DNA of 64,000 bases. Source: Candidatus Accumulibacter affinis (lineage in GTDB: Bacteria; Pseudomonadota; Gammaproteobacteria; Burkholderiales; Rhodocyclaceae). The notes below the pieces were generated by a model. The model was given only the letters and a program-made list of their open reading frames with translations. It was not told the origin of the DNA and ran no database searches. A program made the translations under genes and the position numbers. Location: contig JADJOT010000004.1 of the NCBI GenBank assembly GCA_016713625.1, positions 62,001 through 126,000 on the forward strand. The letters run 5' to 3'. Within the stretch, counting starts at the first letter, position 1, and every line of letters starts with the position of its first letter. Shown in pieces: positions 51,279 through 59,769 of the stretch.

Positions 51279-54200
51279 ATGTTCGGAAAACTGTTCATGC
51301 GGGGCGGAGACGATGGCGAACCGCCGCAACCCAAAACTGCGCGCACTTTGCGTCAAGACGGGATTGCCTACACGGTCGACCAGGTCTCGGTCGACGAGTG
51401 GCTCGCCGATCCCTTCGACTATCCCTCCGTTTCTGAACTCGGCGCCCTCCTCGACCAGATTTCCTCCGAAGGCTACGGTGCCACGCACGAGAATTCGTTT
51501 CTGCTGGGCTGGGCAGACCTCTACAGGCTGCGCGCGCAGGAGGACTATGCCGGTGCTTGGCCGCTGCTCGATCTCCCACCGCTTTCCGGGCTTCGCCCGA
51601 TACTGAACAGCAAGGGCAGCCTGCAGGACCGGGATTTTTCGATCGTCCTGTCGGGATGGGCTGATGCGCAACGGACACCATTGCGTGTTTCGCCCAGACT
51701 TGTCGGCGCCATCGCAATCCACGAAGGCAGCGAGCAGTTGCTGCCCGAACCCGTCTGGCATTTGTTGGGGCAGATTGCCGACTTTCATCAGCGGACCGAC
51801 GAGGAACGCACCCCGGATGGTAACCGGATGCATTGGGGCCGAATCCGCAAGGGCGCCCTGGCCTCTGGCAGCGTCCTGTCGAACTTCCTGCAGAAGACCA
51901 TCGTCCTGACCCCCGAGCGGCTGCAGCTTTCCTTGCGCAAGGCCGGTGAAGGGGAAGGCAAGACAGTCGAAATCACACCCGGCTTCGAGGACGCGCCTGC
52001 GCGCTGGATCGAGATGTTCGATCGCCTGCCGAGCGTGCAGGACCGGTACGAAATACCGGAAGGCGAGGAACTGACGCACGTCGTCGTCACCCCGGAAGTC
52101 CAGACGGTCCTGCGCGAAATCAAGCGCATGCCCCGCCGGCGGGTCTCGGGAAGCCGGGCTGAGGCGTTCGTCCGGAATCCGTTCGCACTATTGGGACCGG
52201 ACGCTGAAGCTGTGGTCAGTGCCGATGCCTTCGAGGCCGAACGCGAGAAGGCCGGGCTGAGCTTCGAGCGCTTTACGCCCTTCGTCGAGCGGGACGACCA
52301 GGGTACTTTGTCGCGAGTCGGTCTACGTGTCGAGGAGGCGGACGGGGAGTCGATCTCGACGACTGATCTCGAATTCGCCAGCCCGGAAGTTCTGGCGGCA
52401 TTCATCAAGAAGCTCGGTGAACGCATCGCTCAGGAAGCGCAGTGCTGCTTCTGGGAGGGGTACGAGCTAGAGATTCTCGGCGAGACGCCGCAGTACCTTG
52501 CCACGCTGAGGCAGGTTCTCGCCGAATGGACGGCGCCGACCAGGGTGTCCCTGGCCGAAGTCTTCGATCTGTCGCATTACTCCGAGCGCATCGAGGGGAT
52601 CGGCCAGGAAAAGCAGTACTGCTCGCCGTTCATCGCGCGCAAGCAGGACGACGCAGGCTGGGTACCGGAAAACATTCTGTTTGGTTTCGATTTCCTGCCG
52701 GAGGGTGCGGCACAAGCGATTACCGTTCCGATGAATGACGAGCGCGTCGCCGAACTGACAGCGTTGGTCGAGGACGCCGAGCAAACCAGTCGAAGCGAAG
52801 TGATGCTGCCCGGTTGCCCCACGCCGATTCCCGTCGGCGAGGCAAGGCGGATGGTCAAGACGTTCGCCGGCGCGGCCAACGATGTCAGGGCCGGCAAGAT
52901 CGAGGAGGCGATCGGCAAGAAACGAATTTCGATCGAACGTAAGCAACTCATCGTCAAAGCCAATATCGACACCGTCGACTACGCGGAACAGCGTGCCGAC
53001 CTGCTGGCGCTGGCGCATGGGGTCAAGCCAGACCTTCCAAAGGCGCTACGGCCAGACGTCTCTCTGAAGGAACATCAGCATTACGGCGTCGCCTGGATGC
53101 AGCATCTTTGGCGGCTGTCTCCGTCGAGTTGTCGCGGCGCCCTGCTCGCCGACGACATGGGTCTGGGCAAGACGATCCAGTTGCTGACCTTCATTGCCGC
53201 CTGTCTCGAAAGTGATCCGGGAATGGATCCGGTGTTGGTCGTTGCACCGGTAGCCCTGCTGGAGAATTGGCAGGAGGAAATCGACAAATTCTTTCTGCCG
53301 GGTGCCCTGCCGGTTCTGACACTCTACGGGGCAGTCCTGTCGACCAAACAGATCCCGAAAGTTCTGCTCGACGCGGAACTGGCATCCGAGGGAATCACCA
53401 GGTTATTGAAGAAGGGCTGGGTCGGCGATGCCAAGATTGTGCTGACGACTTACGAAACACTGCGCGGTCTGGAGTTTTCGCTGGCGGCACAGCGCTGGTC
53501 AATCATGATTTGTGATGAGGCGCAGAAGATCAAGAATCCGAACGCGATGGTGACAAGAGCGGCCAAGAAACAGAACGTCCGTTTCCGGATCGCCTGCACG
53601 GGCACCCCGGTCGAGAACACCCTGACTGACATCTGGTGCCGGTTCGACTTCATCCAGGCTGGGTTGCTGGGAGCGCTCAGCGAGTTCGGGCGCCGCTATC
53701 GGAAGCCAATCGAGGCGGAAACCGACGAAGAAAAGGAGCGGGTCGAAGAGTTGCGCGGGATCATCAAGCCACAGTTGCTGCGGCGTGAAAAGAAGGACGT
53801 TGCCAAGGATCTGCCGGCAAAGACGACCGATCAGGCATGCCGTCGCCTGCCGATGTCCCAGCATCAACGAGCCCTCTACGCCAGGGGAATCGCCAAATAC
53901 CGGAAGGAGGTGGCGACCAATCCAGCCGCACAACTCGGCGTGATCCATTTCCTGCGACGGGTTTGCTCGGACCCCTTGGTCGAGGACCCCTACCAGGCAG
54001 ATCGCTCGTCAATTGAAGAAATCCTTCAGGCTTCCCCGAAAATGGCCTGGTTGATGCAGGCGTTGCACCAGATCAGGCAACGCCAGGAAAAGGTGATCGT
54101 CTTTTGCGAGTTTCGCGACTTGCAGCGCACACTGCAACGCTGCATCGCCGGCAGACTCGACGTTCATCCGGACATCATCAACGGCGATACGTCGGCCTCG

Positions 54201-54563
54201 TCCAGTCATGCCGACAGTCGTCAGAAGCGGCTCAAGGCATTTCAGTCAAGACCGGGATTCGGGGTCATTGTGTTGTCCCCGCTGGCGGTGGGTTTTGGCG
54301 TCAACATCCAGGCAGCCAATCATGTGATTCACTTCACGCGCACCTGGAACCCCGCCAAGGAGGATCAGGCTACCGATCGCGCCTACCGCATTGGGCAGGA
54401 GCGCGAGGTCTTCGTGTATTACCCGGTAGTGGTTGCCGATGATTTCGTGAGCTTTGACGAAAAACTGGACAAGCTGCTCGACTGGAAACGCGCGCTCTCC
54501 GCCGACATGCTCAATGGCTCTGGCGAGATCAGCGTTGCAGAGCTTCTGGATATTGCAGATTAG
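51279..54563 (+). CDS. zorD: Zorya anti-phage protein ZorD (SNF2 helicase/nuclease-like)
   Basis: 1094 residues. The first ~600 residues are Zorya-specific. The rest is a SNF2-type translocase: LLADDMGLGKTIQLL (Walker A ~625-632), MICDEAQKIKN (DEAQ, ~745), ACTGTPVENTLTDIWCRFDF, and C-terminal VIVLSPLAVGFGVNIQAANHVIHFTRTWNPAKEDQATDRAYRIGQ (motifs V-VI). ZorD degrades or remodels phage DNA. GGAAGGAG upstream of ATG. Its TAG overlaps the stop of the convergent nudix gene (TTAG). Presence of ZorC plus a ZorD of this type makes the locus Zorya type I. Confidence 0.93.
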   Translation: MFGKLFMRGGDDGEPPQPKTARTLRQDGIAYTVDQVSVDEWLADPFDYPSVSELGALLDQISSEGYGATHENSFLLGWADLYRLRAQEDYAGAWPLLDLPPLSGLRPILNSKGSLQDRDFSIVLSGWADAQRTPLRVSPRLVGAIAIHEGSEQLLPEPVWHLLGQIADFHQRTDEERTPDGNRMHWGRIRKGALASGSVLSNFLQKTIVLTPERLQLSLRKAGEGEGKTVEITPGFEDAPARWIEMFDRLPSVQDRYEIPEGEELTHVVVTPEVQTVLREIKRMPRRRVSGSRAEAFVRNPFALLGPDAEAVVSADAFEAEREKAGLSFERFTPFVERDDQGTLSRVGLRVEEADGESISTTDLEFASPEVLAAFIKKLGERIAQEAQCCFWEGYELEILGETPQYLATLRQVLAEWTAPTRVSLAEVFDLSHYSERIEGIGQEKQYCSPFIARKQDDAGWVPENILFGFDFLPEGAAQAITVPMNDERVAELTALVEDAEQTSRSEVMLPGCPTPIPVGEARRMVKTFAGAANDVRAGKIEEAIGKKRISIERKQLIVKANIDTVDYAEQRADLLALAHGVKPDLPKALRPDVSLKEHQHYGVAWMQHLWRLSPSSCRGALLADDMGLGKTIQLLTFIAACLESDPGMDPVLVVAPVALLENWQEEIDKFFLPGALPVLTLYGAVLSTKQIPKVLLDAELASEGITRLLKKGWVGDAKIVLTTYETLRGLEFSLAAQRWSIMICDEAQKIKNPNAMVTRAAKKQNVRFRIACTGTPVENTLTDIWCRFDFIQAGLLGALSEFGRRYRKPIEAETDEEKERVEELRGIIKPQLLRREKKDVAKDLPAKTTDQACRRLPMSQHQRALYARGIAKYRKEVATNPAAQLGVIHFLRRVCSDPLVEDPYQADRSSIEEILQASPKMAWLMQALHQIRQRQEKVIVFCEFRDLQRTLQRCIAGRLDVHPDIINGDTSASSSHADSRQKRLKAFQSRPGFGVIVLSPLAVGFGVNIQAANHVIHFTRTWNPAKEDQATDRAYRIGQEREVFVYYPVVVADDFVSFDEKLDKLLDWKRALSADMLNGSGEISVAELLDIAD

Positions 54564-55168
54564 GCCTCGGCCGGCCAGCGTTGGCGCAGTTCTTCGCGGT
54601 GGCGGTGGAACCACAGCAGGGCGATCAGCGGCCAGGCGGAGTCGGTCTGCCCCTGCTCGGCCAGGGCAATCGCCTGTTCGGCGGGCAGGCAGACGACGCG
54701 AATATCCTCTCCTTCGTCGACCAGACCGTGGATGCCGCCGGCAGCGGTGCTGTCGATGCGACCTACGTAGAGATGGGTGCGCTGCGAGGTTTTGGCCGGA
54801 CTGGTGTAGAAGCTGCTGATCGGCAGCAGGTCGATCACCACGCAGCCGGCCTCCTCCATCGCCTCGCGCCGTGCTACCCCGTCGGCGGTCTCGCCGGGCT
54901 CGATCAGGCCGGCGACGACCTCCAGCAGCCAGGGGCCGCGCGGATCGTTGCGGGCACCGATGCGGAACTGCTCGATCATCACCACTTCGTCGCGTTGCGG
55001 GTCATAGAGCAGCACCGCTGCTACGTCGCCCTTCTCGATCACCTCCCGCTCGATCGGCGGGCTCATGCCGCCGGCAAACAGGCGGTGGCGCAGCCGCAGG
55101 CGCTCGAGTCGGTAGAAGCCCTGATAGCAGACTTCCTGTTCGAGAATATCGAGATCTTCCGGGCGCAT
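54560..55168 (-). CDS. nudF: ADP-ribose pyrophosphatase (NudF-like Nudix hydrolase)
   Basis: 202 residues. The Nudix box is GLIEPGETADGVARREAMEEAG (GX5EX7REUXEEXGU, intact). A proline/segment YTSPAKTSQRTHLYVG about 16 residues later is the ADP-ribose pyrophosphatase hallmark. It hydrolyses ADP-ribose to AMP and ribose-5-phosphate. AGGAGGT lies 4 nt before the ATG. Its stop overlaps that of zorD, so no intergenic space exists at this end of the Zorya operon. Confidence 0.88.
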   Translation of the reverse strand: MRPEDLDILEQEVCYQGFYRLERLRLRHRLFAGGMSPPIEREVIEKGDVAAVLLYDPQRDEVVMIEQFRIGARNDPRGPWLLEVVAGLIEPGETADGVARREAMEEAGCVVIDLLPISSFYTSPAKTSQRTHLYVGRIDSTAAGGIHGLVDEGEDIRVVCLPAEQAIALAEQGQTDSAWPLIALLWFHRHREELRQRWPAEA

Positions 55169-55320
55169 GGCGACCTCCTTCAATGGCAGCGTCGAGTGTA
55201 GCCCAGACCTGGCGGGCTGGCCGCCGAATCGGCTGCCCGGGGGCGAAATAGTGAGGCATACTCGTGGTCGTGCCTCTGGCCTTGCCGCCGCCAACTGTCC
55301 ACCCAACATCCCAGTTCAGC

Positions 55321-56184
55321 ATGCCGATCCTCAGCCAGTCCACCCAGCAGGTCATCAAACATCCGGCAGCCTTTGCCTTGAAGACCCTCAGCAGCTTCAG
55401 CAGGAATCAGGGCCTGCTGCTGGCTGCGGCCATTGCCTATTACGCGCTGTTATCGGTAGTGCCACTGCTGATCCTTTCGGTGATCGCGCTTTCCCAACTG
55501 GTCAGCGAGGCGGAACTGCTGGCGACCATCGGGCGCTACCTGGAATGGCTGGTGCCAAGTCAATCGAAGGCATTTCTCAAGGAGGTTTCGGTTTTCCTCG
55601 AAAACCGTGCCACCATTGGTGCGGTCCTGCTGGCAACCATGTTGTTCTTCAGTTCGCTGGCCTTTTCGGTACTCGAGAAGGCGATGGCCGTCATCTTTGC
55701 CCACCGCGCCGCACTTGAGCAGCGCCACTTCCTGACTTCTGCCCTGCTCCCCTACTGTTTCGTGCTGTTCCTCGGCGTTGCCTTGCTTGGCGTGACCATC
55801 GCTTCGATCGCCCTCGACGCGATTTCCAGGGAGAGCCTGCACTTTTTCGGTCGCGAGTGGTCTCTCGGCGGCATGGCAGCCGAGCTGCTCTATCTGGTGG
55901 GTCTGTCCGCCGAGGTCTTCATCCTGACCGCGATTTATCTCGTCATGCCGGTCGGCCACCTGCCCCTGCGGCACGCCCTGTTCGGCGGGGTCACCGCAGC
56001 AGCGATCTGGGAAATGATCCGCCACATCCTGGTCTGGTTCTTCACAACGCTGTCGAAGGCCAGCCTCGTCTACGGCCCGCTGGCGACGGCGGTGGTGGCG
56101 ATGTTCAGCATGGAAATCGCGGCGACGGTGGTACTCCTGGGGGCGCAGGTAATCTCCGAGTATGAACGACTGGATCAGAAGTAG
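55321..56184 (+). CDS. YihY/BrkB family inner-membrane protein
   Basis: 287 residues with about six transmembrane helices (e.g. LLLAAAIAYYALLSVVPLLILSV, IGAVLLATMLFFSSLAFSVL, LPYCFVLFLGVALLGVTIASI, AELLYLVGLSAEVFILTAIY). AYYALLSVVPLLIL is the family core. These proteins were once wrongly called RNase BN. Function unknown. ATG chosen; an in-frame GTG 57 bp earlier is possible and neither has a clear ribosome site. Confidence 0.85.
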   Translation: MPILSQSTQQVIKHPAAFALKTLSSFSRNQGLLLAAAIAYYALLSVVPLLILSVIALSQLVSEAELLATIGRYLEWLVPSQSKAFLKEVSVFLENRATIGAVLLATMLFFSSLAFSVLEKAMAVIFAHRAALEQRHFLTSALLPYCFVLFLGVALLGVTIASIALDAISRESLHFFGREWSLGGMAAELLYLVGLSAEVFILTAIYLVMPVGHLPLRHALFGGVTAAAIWEMIRHILVWFFTTLSKASLVYGPLATAVVAMFSMEIAATVVLLGAQVISEYERLDQK

Positions 56185-56300
56185 GGCTTGCGATCGGTGC
56201 AGCGGTTGCGGGCCGCGCTGGATTCCCGCATGCTCTGATCTGTTCCATAGCAAGCGCACGGCGAAAGCCGGGCCTCATCAACGCACCTCAGGAGAAAAAA

Positions 56301-57080
56301 GTGTCCCTGATCATCACAGAAACCCAGGACGCGATCGGCACGATCGTGATGAACCATACGGCAAAACGCAATGCCTTGAGCGAAGCGCTGATCAACGAGG
56401 TCACCGTCGTGCTGGACGCCTTTCACGAGCAGGGCATTCGCGCCGTCGTGCTGCGTGCGCCGGCGGGCACCAAGGTCTGGTCTGCCGGCCACGATGTCAG
56501 CGAACTGCCGGACAAGGGCCGCGATCCGCTCGGCTGGGCGGACCCCTTGCGCGTGCTGATCCGGGCGATCCAGGAATTCCCGGCGCCCGTGCTCGCGCTG
56601 ATCGAGGGCGGCGTCTGGGGCGGCGGCTGCGAAGTGGCCATGGCCTGCGACATCCTGGTCGCGACGCCCGAAGCGACCTTCGCCATCACCCCGGCCAAAC
56701 TCGGCGTCCCCTACAATCTCGGTGGCCTGCTGACCTTGATGAACATGATCCCGCTGCCGATTGCCAAGGAGATGCTGTTCACCGCGCAACCGATCCCCAC
56801 GTCGCAGGCGCTGAACCTGGGCGTCATCAACTACATCAAGCCGGCCGATGCCATCGATGCCTTCGTTTATGGCCTCGCCGCCCATATCGTCGCCAATTCG
56901 CCGCTGAGCATTTCGGTGATGAAGGAGCAACTGCGGCTGCTGTCCAGCGCGCGCTCGATCACCCCCGAGCTGTTCGAACGTATGCAGGGACTGCGGCGGG
57001 TGGTGTACGACAGCCAGGACTATGAGGAAGGCCTGACCTCCTTCCGGGAAAAACGCAAGCCGCGGTTTCAGGGCAACTAG
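56301..57080 (+). CDS. scpB: Methylmalonyl-CoA decarboxylase (ScpB-like crotonase)
   Basis: 259-residue crotonase-fold enzyme converting methylmalonyl-CoA to propionyl-CoA. The match to E. coli ScpB/YgfG runs end to end: RNALSEALIN, VLRAPAGTKVWSAGHDVSELPDKGRDPLGWADPLR, EGGVWGGGCEVAMACDILVATPEATFAITPAKLGVPYNLGG, FERMQGLRRVVYDSQDYEEGLTSFREKRKP in outline, including the SAGHD oxyanion loop. A polyphosphate-accumulating lifestyle with propionyl-CoA chemistry would fit but is inference. AGGAGAAA precedes the GTG start. Confidence 0.92.
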   Translation: MSLIITETQDAIGTIVMNHTAKRNALSEALINEVTVVLDAFHEQGIRAVVLRAPAGTKVWSAGHDVSELPDKGRDPLGWADPLRVLIRAIQEFPAPVLALIEGGVWGGGCEVAMACDILVATPEATFAITPAKLGVPYNLGGLLTLMNMIPLPIAKEMLFTAQPIPTSQALNLGVINYIKPADAIDAFVYGLAAHIVANSPLSISVMKEQLRLLSSARSITPELFERMQGLRRVVYDSQDYEEGLTSFREKRKPRFQGN

Positions 57081-57431
57081 CAGTCGTTCGGAGCACCGGC
57101 CCTGAGCGAACCGGTGTCGGCTGATTGGCGCTGTCGCGCGCGTCTGCGGCGAGAGTTTCCCGGGAAGACGATGCACGTTTCTGTAGCGGTCGCGTCCCGG
57201 GGTTCGCCCTCAGGACCGGCGTCAGCGATCGTCCGGCCCCTTGAAACCCGGCCGCGGGAAGATGTGCCGTGTGACGCAGTTGCCAGAATGACAGCGGATC
57301 GGAGGACTCTGCAAGGAATGGTTCCTGCGCGATGTTTTTCTGAAATGCAGCGGATTTCCAACGCCTTGACGCAAAATTAGGCGTCCAACGGGATGGCTGC
57401 AGGTGTTTGAACTCACGTCAGCGAGGTGTAG
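57081..57431. other. Intergenic region, no gene seen
   Basis: About 350 bases between the decarboxylase and the DJ-1-like gene. Early on, CACCGG ... CCGGTG (around 57095-57117) can pair and may act as a weak terminator. No supportable coding frame, tRNA or repeat was found. It should include the promoter of the next gene, which I could not place. Confidence 0.45.
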
Positions 57432-58082
57432 ATGGAAAGGAAGCGTGTTGGCATCGTTCTTTTTGAGGACATCGAAGTCCTCGACTTTTGTGGACCCTTC
57501 GAGGTGTTCTCGGCGACCCGGGTGAACGAAGAGAAACGGCGCGAAGAACCTTCGCCGTTTGAGGTGCTGCTGGTTGCCGAGAATCCGGGCTCAGTCACGA
57601 CAACAGGCGGCATGAAAGTCCTGCCGCATTACACGTTCGAGAATTGCCCGAGCCTCGATATCCTTGTCTGCCCAGGCGGATGGGGCACCCGGAAGGAATT
57701 GAAGAACCCAATAATGCTCCATTGGTTGCGTGCCCGCGCCGCGGAGGTGGAAACGCTGACGGCGGTTTGCACGGGCTCAATGTTACTGGGTTTCGCCGGG
57801 CTTCTGGACGGGCTGCACGCAACCACTCACTGGCGTTCGCTCGACTGGATGCGTGATTCCTTCCCCCTGGTAACCGTCGACTACGACAAGCACTTCGTCA
57901 AGGATGGCCGTGTGTTTACCTCCGCCGGCATCTCGGCGGGCATCGATATGTCGCTCAAGGTTGTCGCCCATTACTTCGGCGAGGACATCGCCAGGGCGAC
58001 CGCCAGGCACATGGAGTATCCCTATCCGGAAAGCGATGCGCGGCGAATCCGGATCTGGAAGCAAGGCGGGGGTCAAGTCTAA
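57432..58082 (+). CDS. DJ-1/PfpI family protein
   Basis: 216-residue class I glutamine-amidotransferase-like protein. VGIVLFEDIEVLDFCGPFEVFSATR opens the fold, ILVCPGGWGTR is the oxyanion strand, and AVCTGSMLLGFAGLLDG is the nucleophile elbow with the reactive Cys. A later ATTHWRSLDWM supplies His. Similar sequences are called isonitrile hydratase or ThiJ/PfpI; no helix-turn-helix domain is attached, so it is not a GlxA-type regulator. Substrate unknown. Confidence 0.85.
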   Translation: MERKRVGIVLFEDIEVLDFCGPFEVFSATRVNEEKRREEPSPFEVLLVAENPGSVTTTGGMKVLPHYTFENCPSLDILVCPGGWGTRKELKNPIMLHWLRARAAEVETLTAVCTGSMLLGFAGLLDGLHATTHWRSLDWMRDSFPLVTVDYDKHFVKDGRVFTSAGISAGIDMSLKVVAHYFGEDIARATARHMEYPYPESDARRIRIWKQGGGQV

Positions 58083-58137
58083 CGTTCCAACAGAGAAACG
58101 TTGGCTCAAAAGAGCCGCAGCCGTCGTATTTCGACCT

Positions 58138-58797
58138 CTACTGCTGAGGGACTGTCGGAAACAAGGTGGGCGCAGGCGCCTGTGCCGGAACAGGCGCAGG
58201 ATTCTGCGGCGGGAACAGCCCTGGGATTTGTGGGAATGTGATGTTTGGTATTGGCCTAGTGGCGTTGGCGCCCGGGCTCTGTCCTGCGAAGGCGGCGCTC
58301 TTGCCCGGCGTGACCGGCTGGACCACGAAAACCCACTCGGAATAGCGCTCCTTGCCCTCAAACAACTGGTTCTCCACTTCGAACTCGGCAATCTTGATTG
58401 CGCGTGCGTCGGAGAGGCTGTGGATTCCCATGATGCCGCCGCCGGGCGCCGGGACAAGCCCCCACTCGGCCTTGCCGGTGATTGGGTCGGGGTAGAGCTG
58501 TCGCAAGTGTCGGCGGACGCCGGGATAGCGCGGATCCTTGAGCAGCTCGGCGAGTGAGGCGGGGTAGCTGCGGCGGCCCGCCGGACTGCTGTTCAGGTAG
58601 CTGGCGATTGCCTGGCGATAGGCGGCGCCAACCTCCAGCAGTCGCTGCTCGGCCTCACGCCGCTGGGCGATGCTGCCCAGCGTCAGCGTCGTGCTCGTCG
58701 CCAGGAGGAGGATAGCGATCAGGATCAACAGCCCGAGGTACGTGAATCCGGCCTCAAGGCCACGGCTGTGCGCTCCGGAGGTGGGATCGTGCGGCAT
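58138..58797 (-). CDS. Type II secretion/type IV pilin-like pseudopilin
   Basis: 219 residues. The prepilin site is GLEAG/FTYLGLLILIAILLLATSTTLTLG, a leader of ~17 residues, cut after Gly and followed by the hydrophobic helix. Unusually the +5 Glu is replaced (FTYLG). A Pro/Ala-rich tail (PPQNPAPVPAQAPAPTLFPTVP) ends the protein, and a globular part AYRQAIASYLNSSPAGRRSYPASLAELLKDPRYPG is GspG-like. Loss of Glu5 suggests a minor, tip-type pseudopilin. Last gene of the secretin operon in the window. Confidence 0.75.
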   Translation of the reverse strand: MPHDPTSGAHSRGLEAGFTYLGLLILIAILLLATSTTLTLGSIAQRREAEQRLLEVGAAYRQAIASYLNSSPAGRRSYPASLAELLKDPRYPGVRRHLRQLYPDPITGKAEWGLVPAPGGGIMGIHSLSDARAIKIAEFEVENQLFEGKERYSEWVFVVQPVTPGKSAAFAGQSPGANATRPIPNITFPQIPGLFPPQNPAPVPAQAPAPTLFPTVPQQ

Positions 58798-58799
58798 CG

Positions 58800-59240
58800 C
58801 TACAGTTCGGCAAAGGGCTTGCCATCCCTGGTGGTACCAGGCGCGCCGCTCTTGATGTCGTATACGTTCCCCTTGGCATCTGGCGTCTCGGGTGCAATGA
58901 TCGTCCACGTATTGGCACTGCCGGTGACCGGGTCATACGGCAATGCGCGCAGGTACCTTTCACTGACCAGTTCTTCTAGACTTTCGGGATAGCGTCCCTT
59001 GTCGCCGTAAAATTTGTCGATCGTTTCGCGGACGATATGCAGATTTTCACTGAGCACCGCTTCCTTCGAGGTGTCGATGCTGTGGAAGTACCGGGGGACG
59101 GCAAGCGTGAGCAGTAGGGCGATGATCGACAGCACGACGAGCAGTTCGATCAGGGTGAAGCCCCGCCCGATCAGGTAGCCACTGCGGTGACGAAGGGCTG
59201 CCGGACAGCCGCGTCTCTGCCGCTCGCCGTTGGTCACCAT
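58800..59240 (-). CDS. GspG-type pseudopilin
   Basis: 146-residue pseudopilin: cleavage at G/FTLIELLVVLSIIALLLTLAVPRYF with the normal Glu5, then SKEAVLSENLHIVRETIDKFYGDKGRYPESLEELVSERYLRALPYDPVTGSANTW, the GspG core including the YPDPxTG-like loop. The 25-residue leader is long. ATG overlaps the stop of the preceding pseudopilin gene. Confidence 0.85.
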   Translation of the reverse strand: MVTNGERQRRGCPAALRHRSGYLIGRGFTLIELLVVLSIIALLLTLAVPRYFHSIDTSKEAVLSENLHIVRETIDKFYGDKGRYPESLEELVSERYLRALPYDPVTGSANTWTIIAPETPDAKGNVYDIKSGAPGTTRDGKPFAEL

Positions 59241-59749
59241 TGGCGATAGGGCACGCCGTTGAGACCGACGCCGATGGACTTCGAATGGACGTCGTACACG
59301 TCCTCGCCCTCCTGTGGGTTCTCAGGTTCGCTGGCGTAGGCTCGTTTGGCCCAGGTGTCCGCTGCCGGTGCCCCGGCATCGGGATACATCGGGTCGCGTG
59401 GAATCCGGCGGAGGAAATAGATCTTGCGGTGCTTGGGGTCGCGCACATCCTCCTCGCCGTCGACGAGGATGGCGAGGTTCTTCGGATAGCCGGTCTCGCC
59501 GACCGATTTCCGGATTCGCCCCTCGTCATGGGCCTTCTTGTAGAGGTCGATCGCGTTGCGCAGATCGCGCAGGGCGAGCCGGAGATCCTGCTCCCTGCTG
59601 CGCTGCATCGACGTTTGCGCAACCGGCACGATGACACTGGCCAGAACAGCCACGACGGCGAGGGTGATCATCAGCTCGATCAGGGAAAAGCCGCGTATCC
59701 GGGATGTGCGTGGCTGACGGCAGGGGGTCATCGCCAGGCGCGGAGACAT
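59234..59749 (-). CDS. GspG-type pseudopilin
   Basis: 171-residue pseudopilin with G/FSLIELMITLAVVAVLASVIVP (Glu5 present) and a GspG-like body (SREQDLRLALRDLRNAIDLYKKAHDEGRI ... GYPKNLAILVDGEEDVRDPKHRKIYFLRRIPRDPMYP in outline). It differs enough from the next copy to be a distinct subunit. A start six codons later (MTPCRQPRT) is also possible. It lies 20 bp after the secretin gene. Confidence 0.83.
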   Translation of the reverse strand: MSPRLAMTPCRQPRTSRIRGFSLIELMITLAVVAVLASVIVPVAQTSMQRSREQDLRLALRDLRNAIDLYKKAHDEGRIRKSVGETGYPKNLAILVDGEEDVRDPKHRKIYFLRRIPRDPMYPDAGAPAADTWAKRAYASEPENPQEGEDVYDVHSKSIGVGLNGVPYRQW

Positions 59750-59769
59750 GAGGTCTGATGCGTCATCGA

